A stretch of DNA of 48,085 bases from NCBI GenBank assembly GCA_041663565.1, contig JBAYMJ010000010.1, positions 1 to 48,085 on the forward strand, written 5' to 3'. The notes beneath the pieces were generated by a model. It saw nothing but the letters and a program-made list of their open reading frames with translations, did no database searches and was not told the DNA's origin. Position 1 is the stretch's first letter. Each line of letters opens with the position of its first letter. A program made the translations under genes and the position numbers. This DNA comes from CAINOH01 sp041663565 (GTDB lineage Archaea; Micrarchaeota; Micrarchaeia; Norongarragalinales; CAINOH01). This document shows positions 25,803 through 32,932 of the stretch, one piece after another.

Positions 25803-25809
25803 AATATAG
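25803..25809 (-). promoter_or_regulatory. TATA box of rnpB
   Basis: CTATATT on the minus strand, centred about 26 nt before the inferred RNA 5' end at 25780, the standard archaeal spacing. Confidence 0.65.
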
Positions 25810-25931
25810 GGGTGCCGATTCATTGGAACTGCGGGCAAAACTACCCCTTGCCAACAGCATTTTATAGCTTCTTTGCGATTAGTATATTCCTCAATTTCTT
25901 ATTGATGACAATCAAAAAGGTGTAATTTTCA

Positions 25932-26093
25932 ATGGGCAAGTTTCCAATAGCAGACCGCAAAGTCGCAAACACGCTTATCTGCAAGAAGTGCAAGGCGCGC
26001 AACTCCAAGGCAGCAGTCCGCTGCAGGATGTGCAACTACCCGAATCTCCGGGTGAAGCGCGCGCGCAAGAAGGAAGGCAAGGGCGGAAAGTAA
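25932..26093 (+). CDS. rpl40e: Ribosomal protein eL40
   Basis: 53 aa. A single zinc finger (CKKCKARNSKAAVRCRMC, C-x2-C-x10-C-x2-C) is followed by NYPNLRVKRARKK and a Lys/Gly tail, which identifies the archaeal/eukaryotic large-subunit protein eL40 in its short archaeal form without a ubiquitin fusion. The length is typical. An AAAAAGGTG site lies close to the ATG. It stands alone between rnpB and tRNA-Thr, which gives this stretch a translation-related theme. Confidence 0.95.
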   Translation: MGKFPIADRKVANTLICKKCKARNSKAAVRCRMCNYPNLRVKRARKKEGKGGK

Positions 26094-26176
26094 GCCAGTG
26101 CTTACGCCTCACCCCCCGGCTTTTTTCCTTTCCATTTTCTTTTTTATTCCCTTCCAGACATAATTACTCTAACACC

Positions 26177-26248
26177 GCCTCGGTAGCTCAATGGCAGAGC
26201 GATTGCCTAGTAAGCAATAGGTTGGGGGTTCAATTCCCTCCCGGGGCT
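26177..26248 (+). tRNA. tRNA-Thr with anticodon AGT
   Basis: A 72-nt cloverleaf: acceptor GCCTCGG/CCGGGGC (one T-G pair), D arm GCTC/GAGC, anticodon stem ATTGC/GCAAT around loop CTAGTAA (anticodon AGT), T loop TTCAATT, discriminator T as in many archaeal tRNA-Thr. A34 is very rare in archaea, which normally use GGT for these codons. T-rich DNA follows. Structure is clear; the anticodon is the odd point. Confidence 0.85.
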
Positions 26249-26325
26249 TTTTTCTTCTTCCCCAGTGGCAGCCGGGGCGCTTTCGTTTTATTAAGCAGTT
26301 TTGCTTATGGAAATTGGGTGGGAAA

Positions 26326-26730
26326 ATGGACGAAGTCTTGCAGTTTTTGAATGAAAACCAAGTAGTGTACCTTTCTACAGTCGGCCTGGATGGCAAGCCT
26401 AAGGTCAGGCCGTTCCAGTTCATGCTCGAACGGGCCGGGAAGCTATACTTCTGCACCAACAACCAGAAGGCGGTGTACAAGGAGCTCCAGAAGGCACCTT
26501 TCGTCGAGGCGTGCATCTCCACGCCCAAGATGGCCTGGATAAGGCTCTCCGGCAAGGCCGTGTTTTCCAAGGACCCGGGAATCAAGAAGGATATACTCGA
26601 AGGCCACGCGTTCCTCAAGCAGATTTACAAGAGCGCCGACAACCCCGTCTTTGAGGTTTTCTACCTGGAAAACGCCGAGGCGACGATTGCGGACTTTTCG
26701 GGCAATCCGCCGAAGAAGTTTACGCTCTGA
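26326..26730 (+). CDS. Pyridoxamine 5'-phosphate oxidase-like FMN-binding protein
   Basis: 134 aa. The split-barrel pattern is clear: LNENQVVYLSTVGLDGKPKVRPFQFML, KLYFCTNNQKAVYKEL, then VEACIS and WIRLSGKAVF. Small members of the pyridoxamine-phosphate-oxidase-like family bind FMN or F420 and act as flavin reductases or of unknown function; true PLP synthesis is unlikely for this short form. The ATG at 26326 follows GGGTGGGA, a strong ribosome site; the longer TTG start upstream is not needed. Confidence 0.88.
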   Translation: MDEVLQFLNENQVVYLSTVGLDGKPKVRPFQFMLERAGKLYFCTNNQKAVYKELQKAPFVEACISTPKMAWIRLSGKAVFSKDPGIKKDILEGHAFLKQIYKSADNPVFEVFYLENAEATIADFSGNPPKKFTL

Positions 26731-26749
26731 TTCGGGACTGCGCGCAACC

Positions 26750-27391
26750 CTAGGACTTGCGCTTGGGGGCGCGGCGCGAAAGGATGCCGGACAGGTAAGC
26801 CCGTTCTTGGGCCATCTTCTCCAGGTCCGAGGGAACCGAGTGGCGGGTTGCGTGGGAGAGCGCGGACTCCAGTTGGCCTAGGCGCTTTTTCAGCGGGTCG
26901 CCGCCGTAGTTTGAATACAACTCCCGTATCACGGGCGGCCTGACTTTGAACCGCGCGGCGATTTCGTGCGTGCGGAACCCGCCTTGCCTGAGGCCGAGTA
27001 TTTCCAGGGACTGCGCCGTGTTGAATGTCCGCTTGGGGCTTATCCACCCCCCTGACGGCTCCCTGGCCTTGGCCGGTTCCGGCCCGACTTGCACGGCCTG
27101 CTCAAACCCCGGCATCTTGGCGGGGACCTGTTCCCAAAGCGCGGGATTTCTTTCTAATGCCCCTTTTATGATTTTGAGCTCCAACGGCGCAAGCTCGTGC
27201 GACTGCCCGCCAAGCCCGAGATTTCCGCGCACAGAATTGAAAAGTGAAATCAGCGACTTGGGGTCGTTGCCCTGCCTTGCGAGGTAGGCGATTGCCTTGG
27301 CGCGCGGGGACAGCTCGACTTCCCCGCCCGAAGCCATCAGCTTGGAATACCGCGAGGGAGTCTGCAGGGGCCGGGGCCGCTTGCTGTCCAT
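26750..27391 (-). CDS. Orphan basic protein with HTH-like segment
   Basis: 213 aa. Basic and without membrane helices or cysteines. The segment GLRQGGFRTHEIAARFKVRPPVIRELY (written here as overlapping short parts: RTHEIAARF then KVRPPVIRELY), at about 132-158, has the spacing of a helix-turn-helix, so DNA binding is plausible. The ends are polar and probably disordered. A TATTTTTAG box lies about 25 nt before the ATG, supporting a leaderless mRNA and the chosen start. It converges with the FMN-binding protein gene. No family recognised. Confidence 0.6.
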   Translation of the reverse strand: MDSKRPRPLQTPSRYSKLMASGGEVELSPRAKAIAYLARQGNDPKSLISLFNSVRGNLGLGGQSHELAPLELKIIKGALERNPALWEQVPAKMPGFEQAVQVGPEPAKAREPSGGWISPKRTFNTAQSLEILGLRQGGFRTHEIAARFKVRPPVIRELYSNYGGDPLKKRLGQLESALSHATRHSVPSDLEKMAQERAYLSGILSRRAPKRKS

Positions 27392-27501
27392 GACATCAGT
27401 TTGTCCGTACAGCTAAAAATACCAGCCGCACGCAGGCTGCCGCCCCGTACTACTGCTTCCGGAGGCGCAAAGACTATTTATGCTTTCACGCCATATTCAA
27501 C

Positions 27502-27561
27502 ATGATAAACCTGCCCCTAGACTTGGACTGGGCGTCCTCCCGGGGCTTTCACTTTTTCTAA
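27502..27561 (+). CDS. Possible leaderless 19-residue micro-ORF
   Basis: ATG to TAA, 19 codons, translating to a short peptide beginning MINLPLDLDW and ending in FHFF. The ATG is placed 24-26 nt after the centre of a CTATTTATG box (27474-27482), the spacing of archaeal leaderless genes. A CCCGGGGC then T-rich stretch overlaps its end. It may equally be a short noncoding RNA. Low confidence. Confidence 0.2.
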   Translation: MINLPLDLDWASSRGFHFF

Positions 27562-27629
27562 AACCACCAATCCGGTTTAATAATCAACACGGGAATCATT
27601 CTTTGTAACAGCCTACCGGAGTACATAGC

Positions 27630-28631
27630 ATGAACAAGGACATCAACAGGCCGAGGATAGGCCCAAAGCAAGTGGCCGTCTTCTACAGGAAACCAAGATT
27701 GATGATTGGCAAGATAGGCGTGGCCCTGAACAGCCGGAAGGTCAAGACGCGCTTCAAGAAATTCAACAAGTTCACGCACGAAGTGACGGAAACAGCCAAG
27801 AATTTCGGCTACACCGCAGGCATAAAGGGAAAAACGCCGCTGGCAATCAGGCTTGAAAGCAAGAACCCGGCCAACACCCCGTTCATCCCCTACAAGCTCC
27901 TGCACGCCCTGCGGAAGCAGGCGGTGGCTTCGGACATCCCGGTCAACGTGCACCTCCCGGAATTTTCGCACGCAACCGACGGGGAAGCCTGCTACGGCAA
28001 TGGGAACGGCAACGGGAAGGCCGAAAGCAAAATACGTCTCATCTTCCCGCTCAACGTCCGGCAGCCCAACGGAAAGCCAAGCGAACCAATCAAGCTGATA
28101 AAACCCGAGCGCAGGCTCCTCCAGACGGCGTCCAAGTACGGGTTGAGCTTCAACAACATGGGCACGCCGGTCGAATACCACTCCAAGTTCCACGCGTTCG
28201 CGTTAAGCACCAAAAAGAACGGGGTGGAGGAGATGTGCAACAACCATTTCTTCGACAACGTGCGCATGCAGAACCGCTGGCTGGACAGGGGGAACGACAC
28301 GTCGGAGAAGCGGGAGACCGAAATCGACTTCATGTCCATAAACCACTCGCTCAAGACCATACACCTGTACGAGCTTTACAACCACAGCATCGGCAACCTC
28401 GATAACAAGGCCAAGGCGTGGTGGCTTTTCGGCCACAACGCAAGAAAGCACGGGTACGTGGTGGAGCCGGTGATACTCATCGCAAGCAACCGCAAGGAAA
28501 ACGAGACGAAAAAGGATGCGAAAAAGAGAATCGACGAAACTGTCGTCGAGGCGAAAAGAAGCGTACTGCAATACTTCCCCCACGTCGAAGTGCGGAAAAT
28601 CTCCGTGCCGGACGTAAGTTTGAAAAAATAG
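27630..28631 (+). CDS. Orphan protein with possible nuclease-like C-terminal domain
   Basis: 333 aa, basic, soluble. The N-terminal ~150 residues contain an RKPRLMIGKIGVALNS stretch and a Gly/Asn run (GNGNGNGK). The C-terminal half has ETEIDFMSIN, IHLYELYNHSIGN and KAKAWWLFGHNARK, which resembles the D...E-x-K layout of PD-(D/E)XK nucleases but with the key lysine replaced or shifted (ELY). That resemblance is an inference. GGAG precedes the ATG and a TTTAATAA box lies at about 27574-27581. No family recognised; lies 0.3 kb before the tRNA-Leu integration site. Confidence 0.65.
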   Translation: MNKDINRPRIGPKQVAVFYRKPRLMIGKIGVALNSRKVKTRFKKFNKFTHEVTETAKNFGYTAGIKGKTPLAIRLESKNPANTPFIPYKLLHALRKQAVASDIPVNVHLPEFSHATDGEACYGNGNGNGKAESKIRLIFPLNVRQPNGKPSEPIKLIKPERRLLQTASKYGLSFNNMGTPVEYHSKFHAFALSTKKNGVEEMCNNHFFDNVRMQNRWLDRGNDTSEKRETEIDFMSINHSLKTIHLYELYNHSIGNLDNKAKAWWLFGHNARKHGYVVEPVILIASNRKENETKKDAKKRIDETVVEAKRSVLQYFPHVEVRKISVPDVSLKK

Positions 28632-28841
28632 GATATTCACTTAGTCGCAGCGGAAGTCAAGCCATTCCGCCGCAATTTTTCTAAGCTACTTTTTTGGCTG
28701 GATTTTTAGTCCATCTCAATCTCATCGACTAAGAGGTCTTCGAAATCCATTTCTTTGATTTCTTCATTCATTGTGAATCGGAGGAAAGGCCTTTTGCCTT
28801 TTCCGAATCGGTAATATGATTGGGGATGCCCGGATTAATAA

Positions 28842-28857
28842 CCCCTCTTAAGAGGGG
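28842..28857. repeat. Perfect 16-bp palindrome upstream of tRNA-Leu
   Basis: CCCCTCTT followed by AAGAGGGG, no loop. It lies 58 nt before the tRNA. The surrounding 28632-28914 stretch has no supported gene; it also holds an imperfect GGAAAGGC/GCCTTTTCC hairpin near 28781-28803 and AT-rich promoter-like DNA. Confidence 0.45.
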
Positions 28858-28914
28858 CGAATCGTAGGAAAGAATGTGAAGATATTAATCGCACCGGCTT
28901 CCCAGATTATTTTT

Positions 28915-28999
28915 GCAGGGGTACCAAAGCTCGGCCAAATGAGCTGGACTTAAGATCCGGTCCCTTAGGGGTTCGTGGGTTCAAATCCCACCCCCTGCA
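28915..28999 (+). tRNA. tRNA-Leu (anticodon TAA)
   Basis: 85 nt, with the long variable arm of a class II tRNA. Acceptor GCAGGGG/CCCCTGC, anticodon stem CTGGA/TCCGG around loop CTTAAGA (anticodon TAA), T arm GTGGG/CCCAC with loop TTCAAAT, discriminator A. Its last 11 nt are the left attachment repeat of the integrated element that follows. Confidence 0.95.
28989..28999 (+). repeat. attL: 11-bp direct repeat in tRNA-Leu
   Basis: CACCCCCTGCA, the 3' part of the T arm, acceptor strand and discriminator base. Identical to 32298-32308. Ten nt further in, ACATCTAGAGG (29008-29018) is the inverted counterpart of CCTCTAGATGT at the right end. Confidence 0.8.
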
Positions 29000-29096
29000 T
29001 TTAGAACACATCTAGAGGCAAACCTTGTCTCAAGCGACTTGTTCTCATATCCAGAGACACGATTCACTACTTTTTAACCTCTGCACCGCTTTGAAC

Positions 29097-29393
29097 ATGA
29101 ACGAAGGCGAATTAGGCAGTATAAAAGCAAAAACAGATTTGCTAAATCGTGTCGATTCAAACATAATCGTGCCCCATATTTTCGGTGATAGTATGGGTTC
29201 CATAATTGGAATGAAGAACTTAATCGAAGTAGTCCCTCAAGACGAGGGACTGAGCGTACACCAACTAGTCCTAAGAACCGGCCTCGACCCCCGGACGGTA
29301 GTAAAGTATTTGGACATCATAATGGACATTCAAAACATGCCTAAAATCGAAAAAAGGCAGGTCGGACTCAGAATACTTATCCAAAAGGCATAA
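29097..29393 (+). CDS. Small winged-helix regulator of the element
   Basis: 98 aa from the ATG at 29097. A CTTTTTAACC box lies about 25 nt upstream, so the mRNA is probably leaderless; a longer in-frame start at 29025 would put that promoter inside the gene. The C-terminal half EGLSVHQLVLRTGLDPRTVVKYLDII (in shorter parts: LSVHQLVLRTGL, DPRTVVKYLDII) is a helix-turn-helix with wing, so a DNA-binding regulator of the element or of the restriction-modification genes is likely. The N-terminal ~45 residues are unassigned. Confidence 0.7.
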   Translation: MNEGELGSIKAKTDLLNRVDSNIIVPHIFGDSMGSIIGMKNLIEVVPQDEGLSVHQLVLRTGLDPRTVVKYLDIIMDIQNMPKIEKRQVGLRILIQKA

Positions 29394-29543
29394 GCATTCA
29401 ATAGCCGACTAGGTAATCCGCTGATGGCATACTGCGGAGGGTTAGCCTCAAGCATGTCACTAGAGTTACTTGGGTTTTACAACCGGAAATTTACTCTTGT
29501 AAGCTTTTAAAACCGCTAAGGGTTCATTGTATCCGAGTATAGC

Positions 29544-30410
29544 GTGACAATCGAAGCAAAGCCTTTCGTGAAATGGGCCGGTGGCAAGCGGCAACTCTTA
29601 GACGAGCTACTCCGAGGATTACCCGCCTTCAATAACTATCACGAGCCATTTCTGGGGGGCGGTGCGTTGTTCTTTCGATTGGAAGCTGAAAACAAACTGA
29701 AACGCGTGTTCCTAAGCGATTATAACGAAGAGCTAATCAATGCCTACCGCGTTGTTAAAACCAGCGTTTTAGAGTTAATGGCCGAGTTGGCGCTATCAAA
29801 GTACGCCAATGAGGAACACGCATACTACAAAATCCGAGCGAATAAACCAGAAACACCAGTTGGCCGGGCTGCGCGATTCATTTACCTAAACAAGACTGCA
29901 TTTAACGGCTTGTATCGCGTTAATTCCAAGGGCGGCTTTAATGTGCCGTTCGGCAGGTACGACAACCCAAATATTCTTGATGGCCAGAACCTAATGCTGG
30001 TACACAGAGCACTGCAAAAGGACGACCTCTATTGCGGGGATTTCAATATCGTTTTGAAAAACGCCAAGAAAGGCGACTTGGTCTACTTTGATCCCCCTTA
30101 TGCGCCAGTTTCAAAGACTGCCAACTTTACGGGTTACACTAAAGATAGTTTCGTCGAAGGTGACCAAGAACGCCTGTTTAGGACATTCAAGGCGCTGGAT
30201 GCCCGTGGTTGCTTGGTTATGCTAAGTAATTCCTATTCTGATTATACAAACGATTTGTATTCCGAGTTCGAGCTAGAAACGGTTTTGGCCAGCCGCGCTA
30301 TCAACTGTAAGGGCGACAAACGTGGTAAAGTGCGAGAGCTAATTGTGCGAAACTGGGAGCCCAAGGTAGTCCAAAGGAAGCTCGTAGAAGAAATAGTCGC
30401 AACCAACTGA
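29544..30410 (+). CDS. D12-class DNA N6-adenine methyltransferase (Dam-like)
   Basis: 288 aa from a GTG. The SAM-binding opening PFVKWAGGKRQLLDEL (7-22), the FLGGGALFF element and the catalytic DPPY (183-186) are in the order of the alpha-group (Dam/DpnM/EcoRV) methyltransferases, which methylate adenine in short palindromes such as GATC; the actual target is not known. A TTTTAAAA box lies at 29504-29511. Its 3' end overlaps the convergent endonuclease gene by 72 bp, as expected for a Type II restriction-modification pair. It would protect the host DNA. Confidence 0.92.
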   Translation: MTIEAKPFVKWAGGKRQLLDELLRGLPAFNNYHEPFLGGGALFFRLEAENKLKRVFLSDYNEELINAYRVVKTSVLELMAELALSKYANEEHAYYKIRANKPETPVGRAARFIYLNKTAFNGLYRVNSKGGFNVPFGRYDNPNILDGQNLMLVHRALQKDDLYCGDFNIVLKNAKKGDLVYFDPPYAPVSKTANFTGYTKDSFVEGDQERLFRTFKALDARGCLVMLSNSYSDYTNDLYSEFELETVLASRAINCKGDKRGKVRELIVRNWEPKVVQRKLVEEIVATN

Positions 30411-30869
30411 CTTGATGTAAGCCAGTACGTCCGCGTATTCTGGTTTTCGGAACCAATTGTTCAGCACGTAGACATATTTGACCTTCAATCCAGTATGCGC
30501 GATTAAGCGTTTGTATTGTTTTAGTTTGAAGTCGCAAGTCTGAAGCTTCTCGTCAACAGAACCAGCAACGGTCTGGAACTTGGTTTCAACGATAAAGACG
30601 GTTTTACCTACCACGACGAGTACCGCATCGTCGGGTAGAAGCTTCTTAGAAATGAACTCACGGTAGTCAACGCCCATAGGCGCAAGCAAGTTAGTGTAAA
30701 GCTTATTCTTCTTGTAAAGCAAAGCGACTTCCTTGTCTTTGTACTCTACTGAATCGCCATTAACAGAATAGCCAGGTAGTTTTGCGAACACCGTTGCTAA
30801 GTCCGTCCGCTTCTCAAACCTAAGTCCGTGCTTAAGTGGCGTCCTGCCGCCAGTACCACCGCGAATCAT
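30339..30869 (-). CDS. PD-(D/E)XK restriction endonuclease, partner of the methyltransferase
   Basis: 176 aa. LLPDDAVLVVVGKTVFIVETKFQ gives the catalytic triad in order: Asp80 of PD, then Glu95 and Lys97 of ETK, the PD-(D/E)XK signature. KLQTCDFKLKQYKRL follows, a pattern I recall from Type II enzymes. The N-terminal ~70 residues have an Arg/Gly/Lys-rich start. A TATAAAT box about 27 nt before the ATG points to a leaderless mRNA. Converging overlap with the methyltransferase supports the pairing. Cleavage specificity is unknown. Confidence 0.82.
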   Translation of the reverse strand: MIRGGTGGRTPLKHGLRFEKRTDLATVFAKLPGYSVNGDSVEYKDKEVALLYKKNKLYTNLLAPMGVDYREFISKKLLPDDAVLVVVGKTVFIVETKFQTVAGSVDEKLQTCDFKLKQYKRLIAHTGLKVKYVYVLNNWFRKPEYADVLAYIKSVGCDYFFYELPLDYLGLPVSHN

Positions 30870-30900
30870 GATTTTTCTTACGGGAACTGGCGATTTATAT

Positions 30901-30961
30901 GCTTTGATAGCCCGATTTTTGCCGTTTAAATTTTCAAATGACAGATTGATTGCTTTGATAG
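30901..30961. repeat. 10-bp direct repeat upstream of the endonuclease promoter
   Basis: GCTTTGATAG at 30901-30910, just upstream of the endonuclease TATA box, and again at 30952-30961. This is where a controller protein would delay endonuclease expression. Role inferred. Confidence 0.45.
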
Positions 30962-30983
30962 ATATAATTCTGAGGACGCGTTT

Positions 30984-31107
30984 ACGTGGCTTGACGCTGG
31001 TTTTGTATTCGTGAAACCGGCGTTTTAGGTTGCGTTTTTACGTGGCATTTTGTTTATATTCTAGGGCGAGTATGCCACGTAATCGAAAAGTCCGGGATTC
31101 ACGTGGC
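30984..31107. repeat. ACGTGGC repeat cluster and hairpin between int and endonuclease
   Basis: ACGTGGC occurs at 30984-30990, 31040-31046 and 31101-31107, and inverted at 31074-31080; the first two share an upstream GCGTTT. Between the first two is a 10-bp-arm hairpin, ACGCTGGTTT/AAACCGGCGT (30994-31023), with one G-T pair. A TTTATATT TATA-like element lies at 31052-31059. Candidate integrase/excisionase sites or a small origin. Confidence 0.5.
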
Positions 31108-32199
31108 GACCAAGAATTGCCCGTCTAACGGATTCCCACACCTGCTGCAGTACCTGCTTATTGGCGAGTTCTTTTCCTTGCAACGCTGGCAGTTCTTGGT
31201 TTGGATTTCCGGCTCTTTTTCAACTAGCTTGTTACCGTTCGAGTCGGTCACGTGGTAGAGCGCCAAGAGGGTGTTGTCAACGTCTCGGCCGCTCAGGTGC
31301 ACGTAGGTGGCGGCCATTTCTGAGCCTTGCGTCCAGCCGAAGTATTCTTTCATCTGGGCTTCCGTCATCTTGGTCGCAAGGAAGGTAGCTCGCGAATGCC
31401 GGAACAAATGCGGGTAAATGCGCTTGTTCACACCGGCTTTTACTGCCAAGTCGCGTAAAAGGACGTAGAACGAGGCGGCTTCAGCTGGCACTCCACTCTG
31501 GTAAAAATACTTTGACCGAGGCGGCCACAGGGTGGCGTCTGGCTCGCTGGAATGAGCGTACAAGTCAATCCAGGCGGTCAGGGCGGGCGCAGAGCTGATT
31601 ATTCGCACTCGGCGGTCGCCGGTCTTGCCGGTTACCCGGAGGACGGCGCCATACTGGTCGAATTGGACGTTCTTCATCTTCAGGGAAAGCATCTCGCCGA
31701 TTCTGCATCCGCTTTCGTACAAGACGAGGATGAACGCCCTGTCTCGCGGGTGGTTAGCCGCCCGCGCTATCCTAAGCACTTCGTCCTCGGTCAATAGTTC
31801 TTCCGGCAGCTTCTGGGCAGTATTGCGTAGTCGGGGCTTTAGCCATTTGACTTCTTGCGGAAAGTCTTCGTCGTTGCCTTTCAGCCACTTGTAAAATAGC
31901 TTCAGGACGATTTTGAAGTCATACTTCGTGTGCTCGGAGTACTTCTTGCTTTCCAAGCTGCCCACGAGGTCTATCAACTCGTCCTTGGTAGCGTCGGCAA
32001 AAGGTTTCTTGAGCCACGCGGCTAGGTAGCGAAGGCAGTACATGCACTTGACTACCCTAAACCCGCTCGCCCCGCTTGCAAGCCTATTCTTGGAAAACCG
32101 TTGAATCTGCTCCCGGTTTTCCGGGCAGACTAACGCGTCTCTCTCCAACCTGGCAAGCGCCAGGCCAAAACTTTGCTGGCTCCGGTGTATCGGGCTCAC
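31099..32199 (-). CDS. int: Tyrosine integrase with C-terminal zinc ribbon
   Basis: 366 aa from the GTG at 32199, chosen because GGTGAG lies 4 nt before it and a TATAATTA box at about 32236-32243 puts the transcript start near 32213; a GTG at 32208 is the alternative. Counting from 32208, the catalytic residues are Arg169 (SGCRIGE), Lys195 (VTGKTGD), His277 and Arg280 (HLFRH), Trp302 and nucleophile Tyr312 (TYVHLSG). An N-terminal SAM-like core-binding domain precedes. The C-terminus adds a zinc ribbon (C350, C353, C364, C367). It recombines the tRNA-Leu site with the element. Confidence 0.94.
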   Translation of the reverse strand: MSPIHRSQQSFGLALARLERDALVCPENREQIQRFSKNRLASGASGFRVVKCMYCLRYLAAWLKKPFADATKDELIDLVGSLESKKYSEHTKYDFKIVLKLFYKWLKGNDEDFPQEVKWLKPRLRNTAQKLPEELLTEDEVLRIARAANHPRDRAFILVLYESGCRIGEMLSLKMKNVQFDQYGAVLRVTGKTGDRRVRIISSAPALTAWIDLYAHSSEPDATLWPPRSKYFYQSGVPAEAASFYVLLRDLAVKAGVNKRIYPHLFRHSRATFLATKMTEAQMKEYFGWTQGSEMAATYVHLSGRDVDNTLLALYHVTDSNGNKLVEKEPEIQTKNCQRCKEKNSPISRYCSRCGNPLDGQFLVAT

Positions 32200-32245
32200 G
32201 CTGCTCACCTAACTCAACTCCATGAAAACAAGACTAATTATAGAT

Positions 32246-32265
32246 TGAGACACAATTGTGTCTCA
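32246..32265 (-). promoter_or_regulatory. Perfect 20-bp palindrome at the integrase promoter
   Basis: TGAGACACAA followed by its exact complement, centred about 15 bp upstream of the integrase TATA box. Likely an operator for integrase control, or a recombinase arm site, since it lies within 60 bp of the right attachment repeat. Confidence 0.5.
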
Positions 32266-32297
32266 GGAAGTCTACCTCTAGATGTCTTGAGAGCGCA

Positions 32298-32308
32298 CAC
32301 CCCCTGCA
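32298..32308 (+). repeat. attR: 11-bp direct repeat
   Basis: CACCCCCTGCA, copy of the tRNA-Leu 3' end, followed by CTTTTTTATG, the probable original terminator of the tRNA. CCTCTAGATGT at 32275-32285 is the inverted partner of 29008-29018. Confidence 0.8.
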
Positions 32309-32365
32309 CTTTTTTATGCTTGCAAGCGTGACTTATTCTATCCGGCAAGTCAAAGGTTTTTGAAA

Positions 32366-32932
32366 ATGGCAAGGTTCCATCATTACAAGGGAGGGTCGCT
32401 TTCGCGTTCCGAAAAAGTCGAGCGCAAGGCCATCCGGCTTCTTTTAGATTCCAAAGTCCCCGACTCAGAGAGGGAAAGCTCGGTCGTGTGGGAACTCAAG
32501 CACACGAGCGGCTGCATACAGATTGCGCGAATCCTCGCACAGAAAAGGGGGTTGGACTTGGAGATTGCCGAGACTGCGGCTGCACTTCACGATATTAGCG
32601 TAATCCAGACTGGAAAATACAAGGACCATGGGATTCTTGGCGCGAAAATAGCTGAAAAGACTCTTGACGAAACAGGCGGCTTTTCTGAAAAGGAAAAGAA
32701 GACCATCGCAGACGCAGTTAGGCACCACAGCGAAAAGGACGTTGTGGATTCGGGCAACCCGTACGTCGAACTGATTAAGGACGCTGACGCTTTCGACTGC
32801 TCGCTTTACAGTGGCGCTGAAGAAGAATACAAACAAAGCAAGCCTGCGCCTGTCTTTGAAAAATACGTTCAAAGAATTAGACGAGTCAGGAAGGAACTGG
32901 GGTTGGACGAAAAGGATGTCTTTCGCAAGTGA
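32366..32932 (+). CDS. HD-domain phosphohydrolase-like protein
   Basis: 188 aa from the ATG at 32366. The metal-site residues appear in order: His46 (ELKHTSGC), His75-Asp76 (AAALHDIS) and Asp139/141 (IKDADAFD), with a further HH pair at 120-121. Small HD proteins hydrolyse nucleotides or phosphoesters. The frame overlaps the next gene by 17 nt, so the two are translated together. It is the first gene after the integrated element, and the T-rich tRNA terminator lies about 40-60 nt before it. Substrate unknown. Confidence 0.85.
   Translation: MARFHHYKGGSLSRSEKVERKAIRLLLDSKVPDSERESSVVWELKHTSGCIQIARILAQKRGLDLEIAETAAALHDISVIQTGKYKDHGILGAKIAEKTLDETGGFSEKEKKTIADAVRHHSEKDVVDSGNPYVELIKDADAFDCSLYSGAEEEYKQSKPAPVFEKYVQRIRRVRKELGLDEKDVFRK

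Larger units (their letters stand above)
28989..32308. mobile_element. 3.3-kb integrative element in tRNA-Leu(TAA)
   Basis: Bounded by the 11-bp direct repeat CACCCCCTGCA: the tRNA 3' end (28989-28999) and a copy at 32298-32308. The right copy is followed by CTTTTTTATG, which looks like the original tRNA terminator displaced by integration. Inside are a winged-helix regulator, an adenine methyltransferase, a PD-(D/E)XK endonuclease, repeat-rich noncoding DNA and a tyrosine integrase reading away from the right end. The content is more AT-rich than the flanks. The element is too small to encode replication or transfer functions that I can see, so it is either a minimal restriction-modification island or relies on other elements. 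Confidence 0.85.

Noticed and set aside
25351..25867. Three overlapping plus-strand ORFs of 78-129 codons
   Set aside because: They lie over rnpB on the other strand and show no protein-like pattern or ribosome site.
28706..28771. Minus-strand 21-codon acidic ORF
   Set aside because: Too short and without ribosome site or correctly spaced TATA box to support it.
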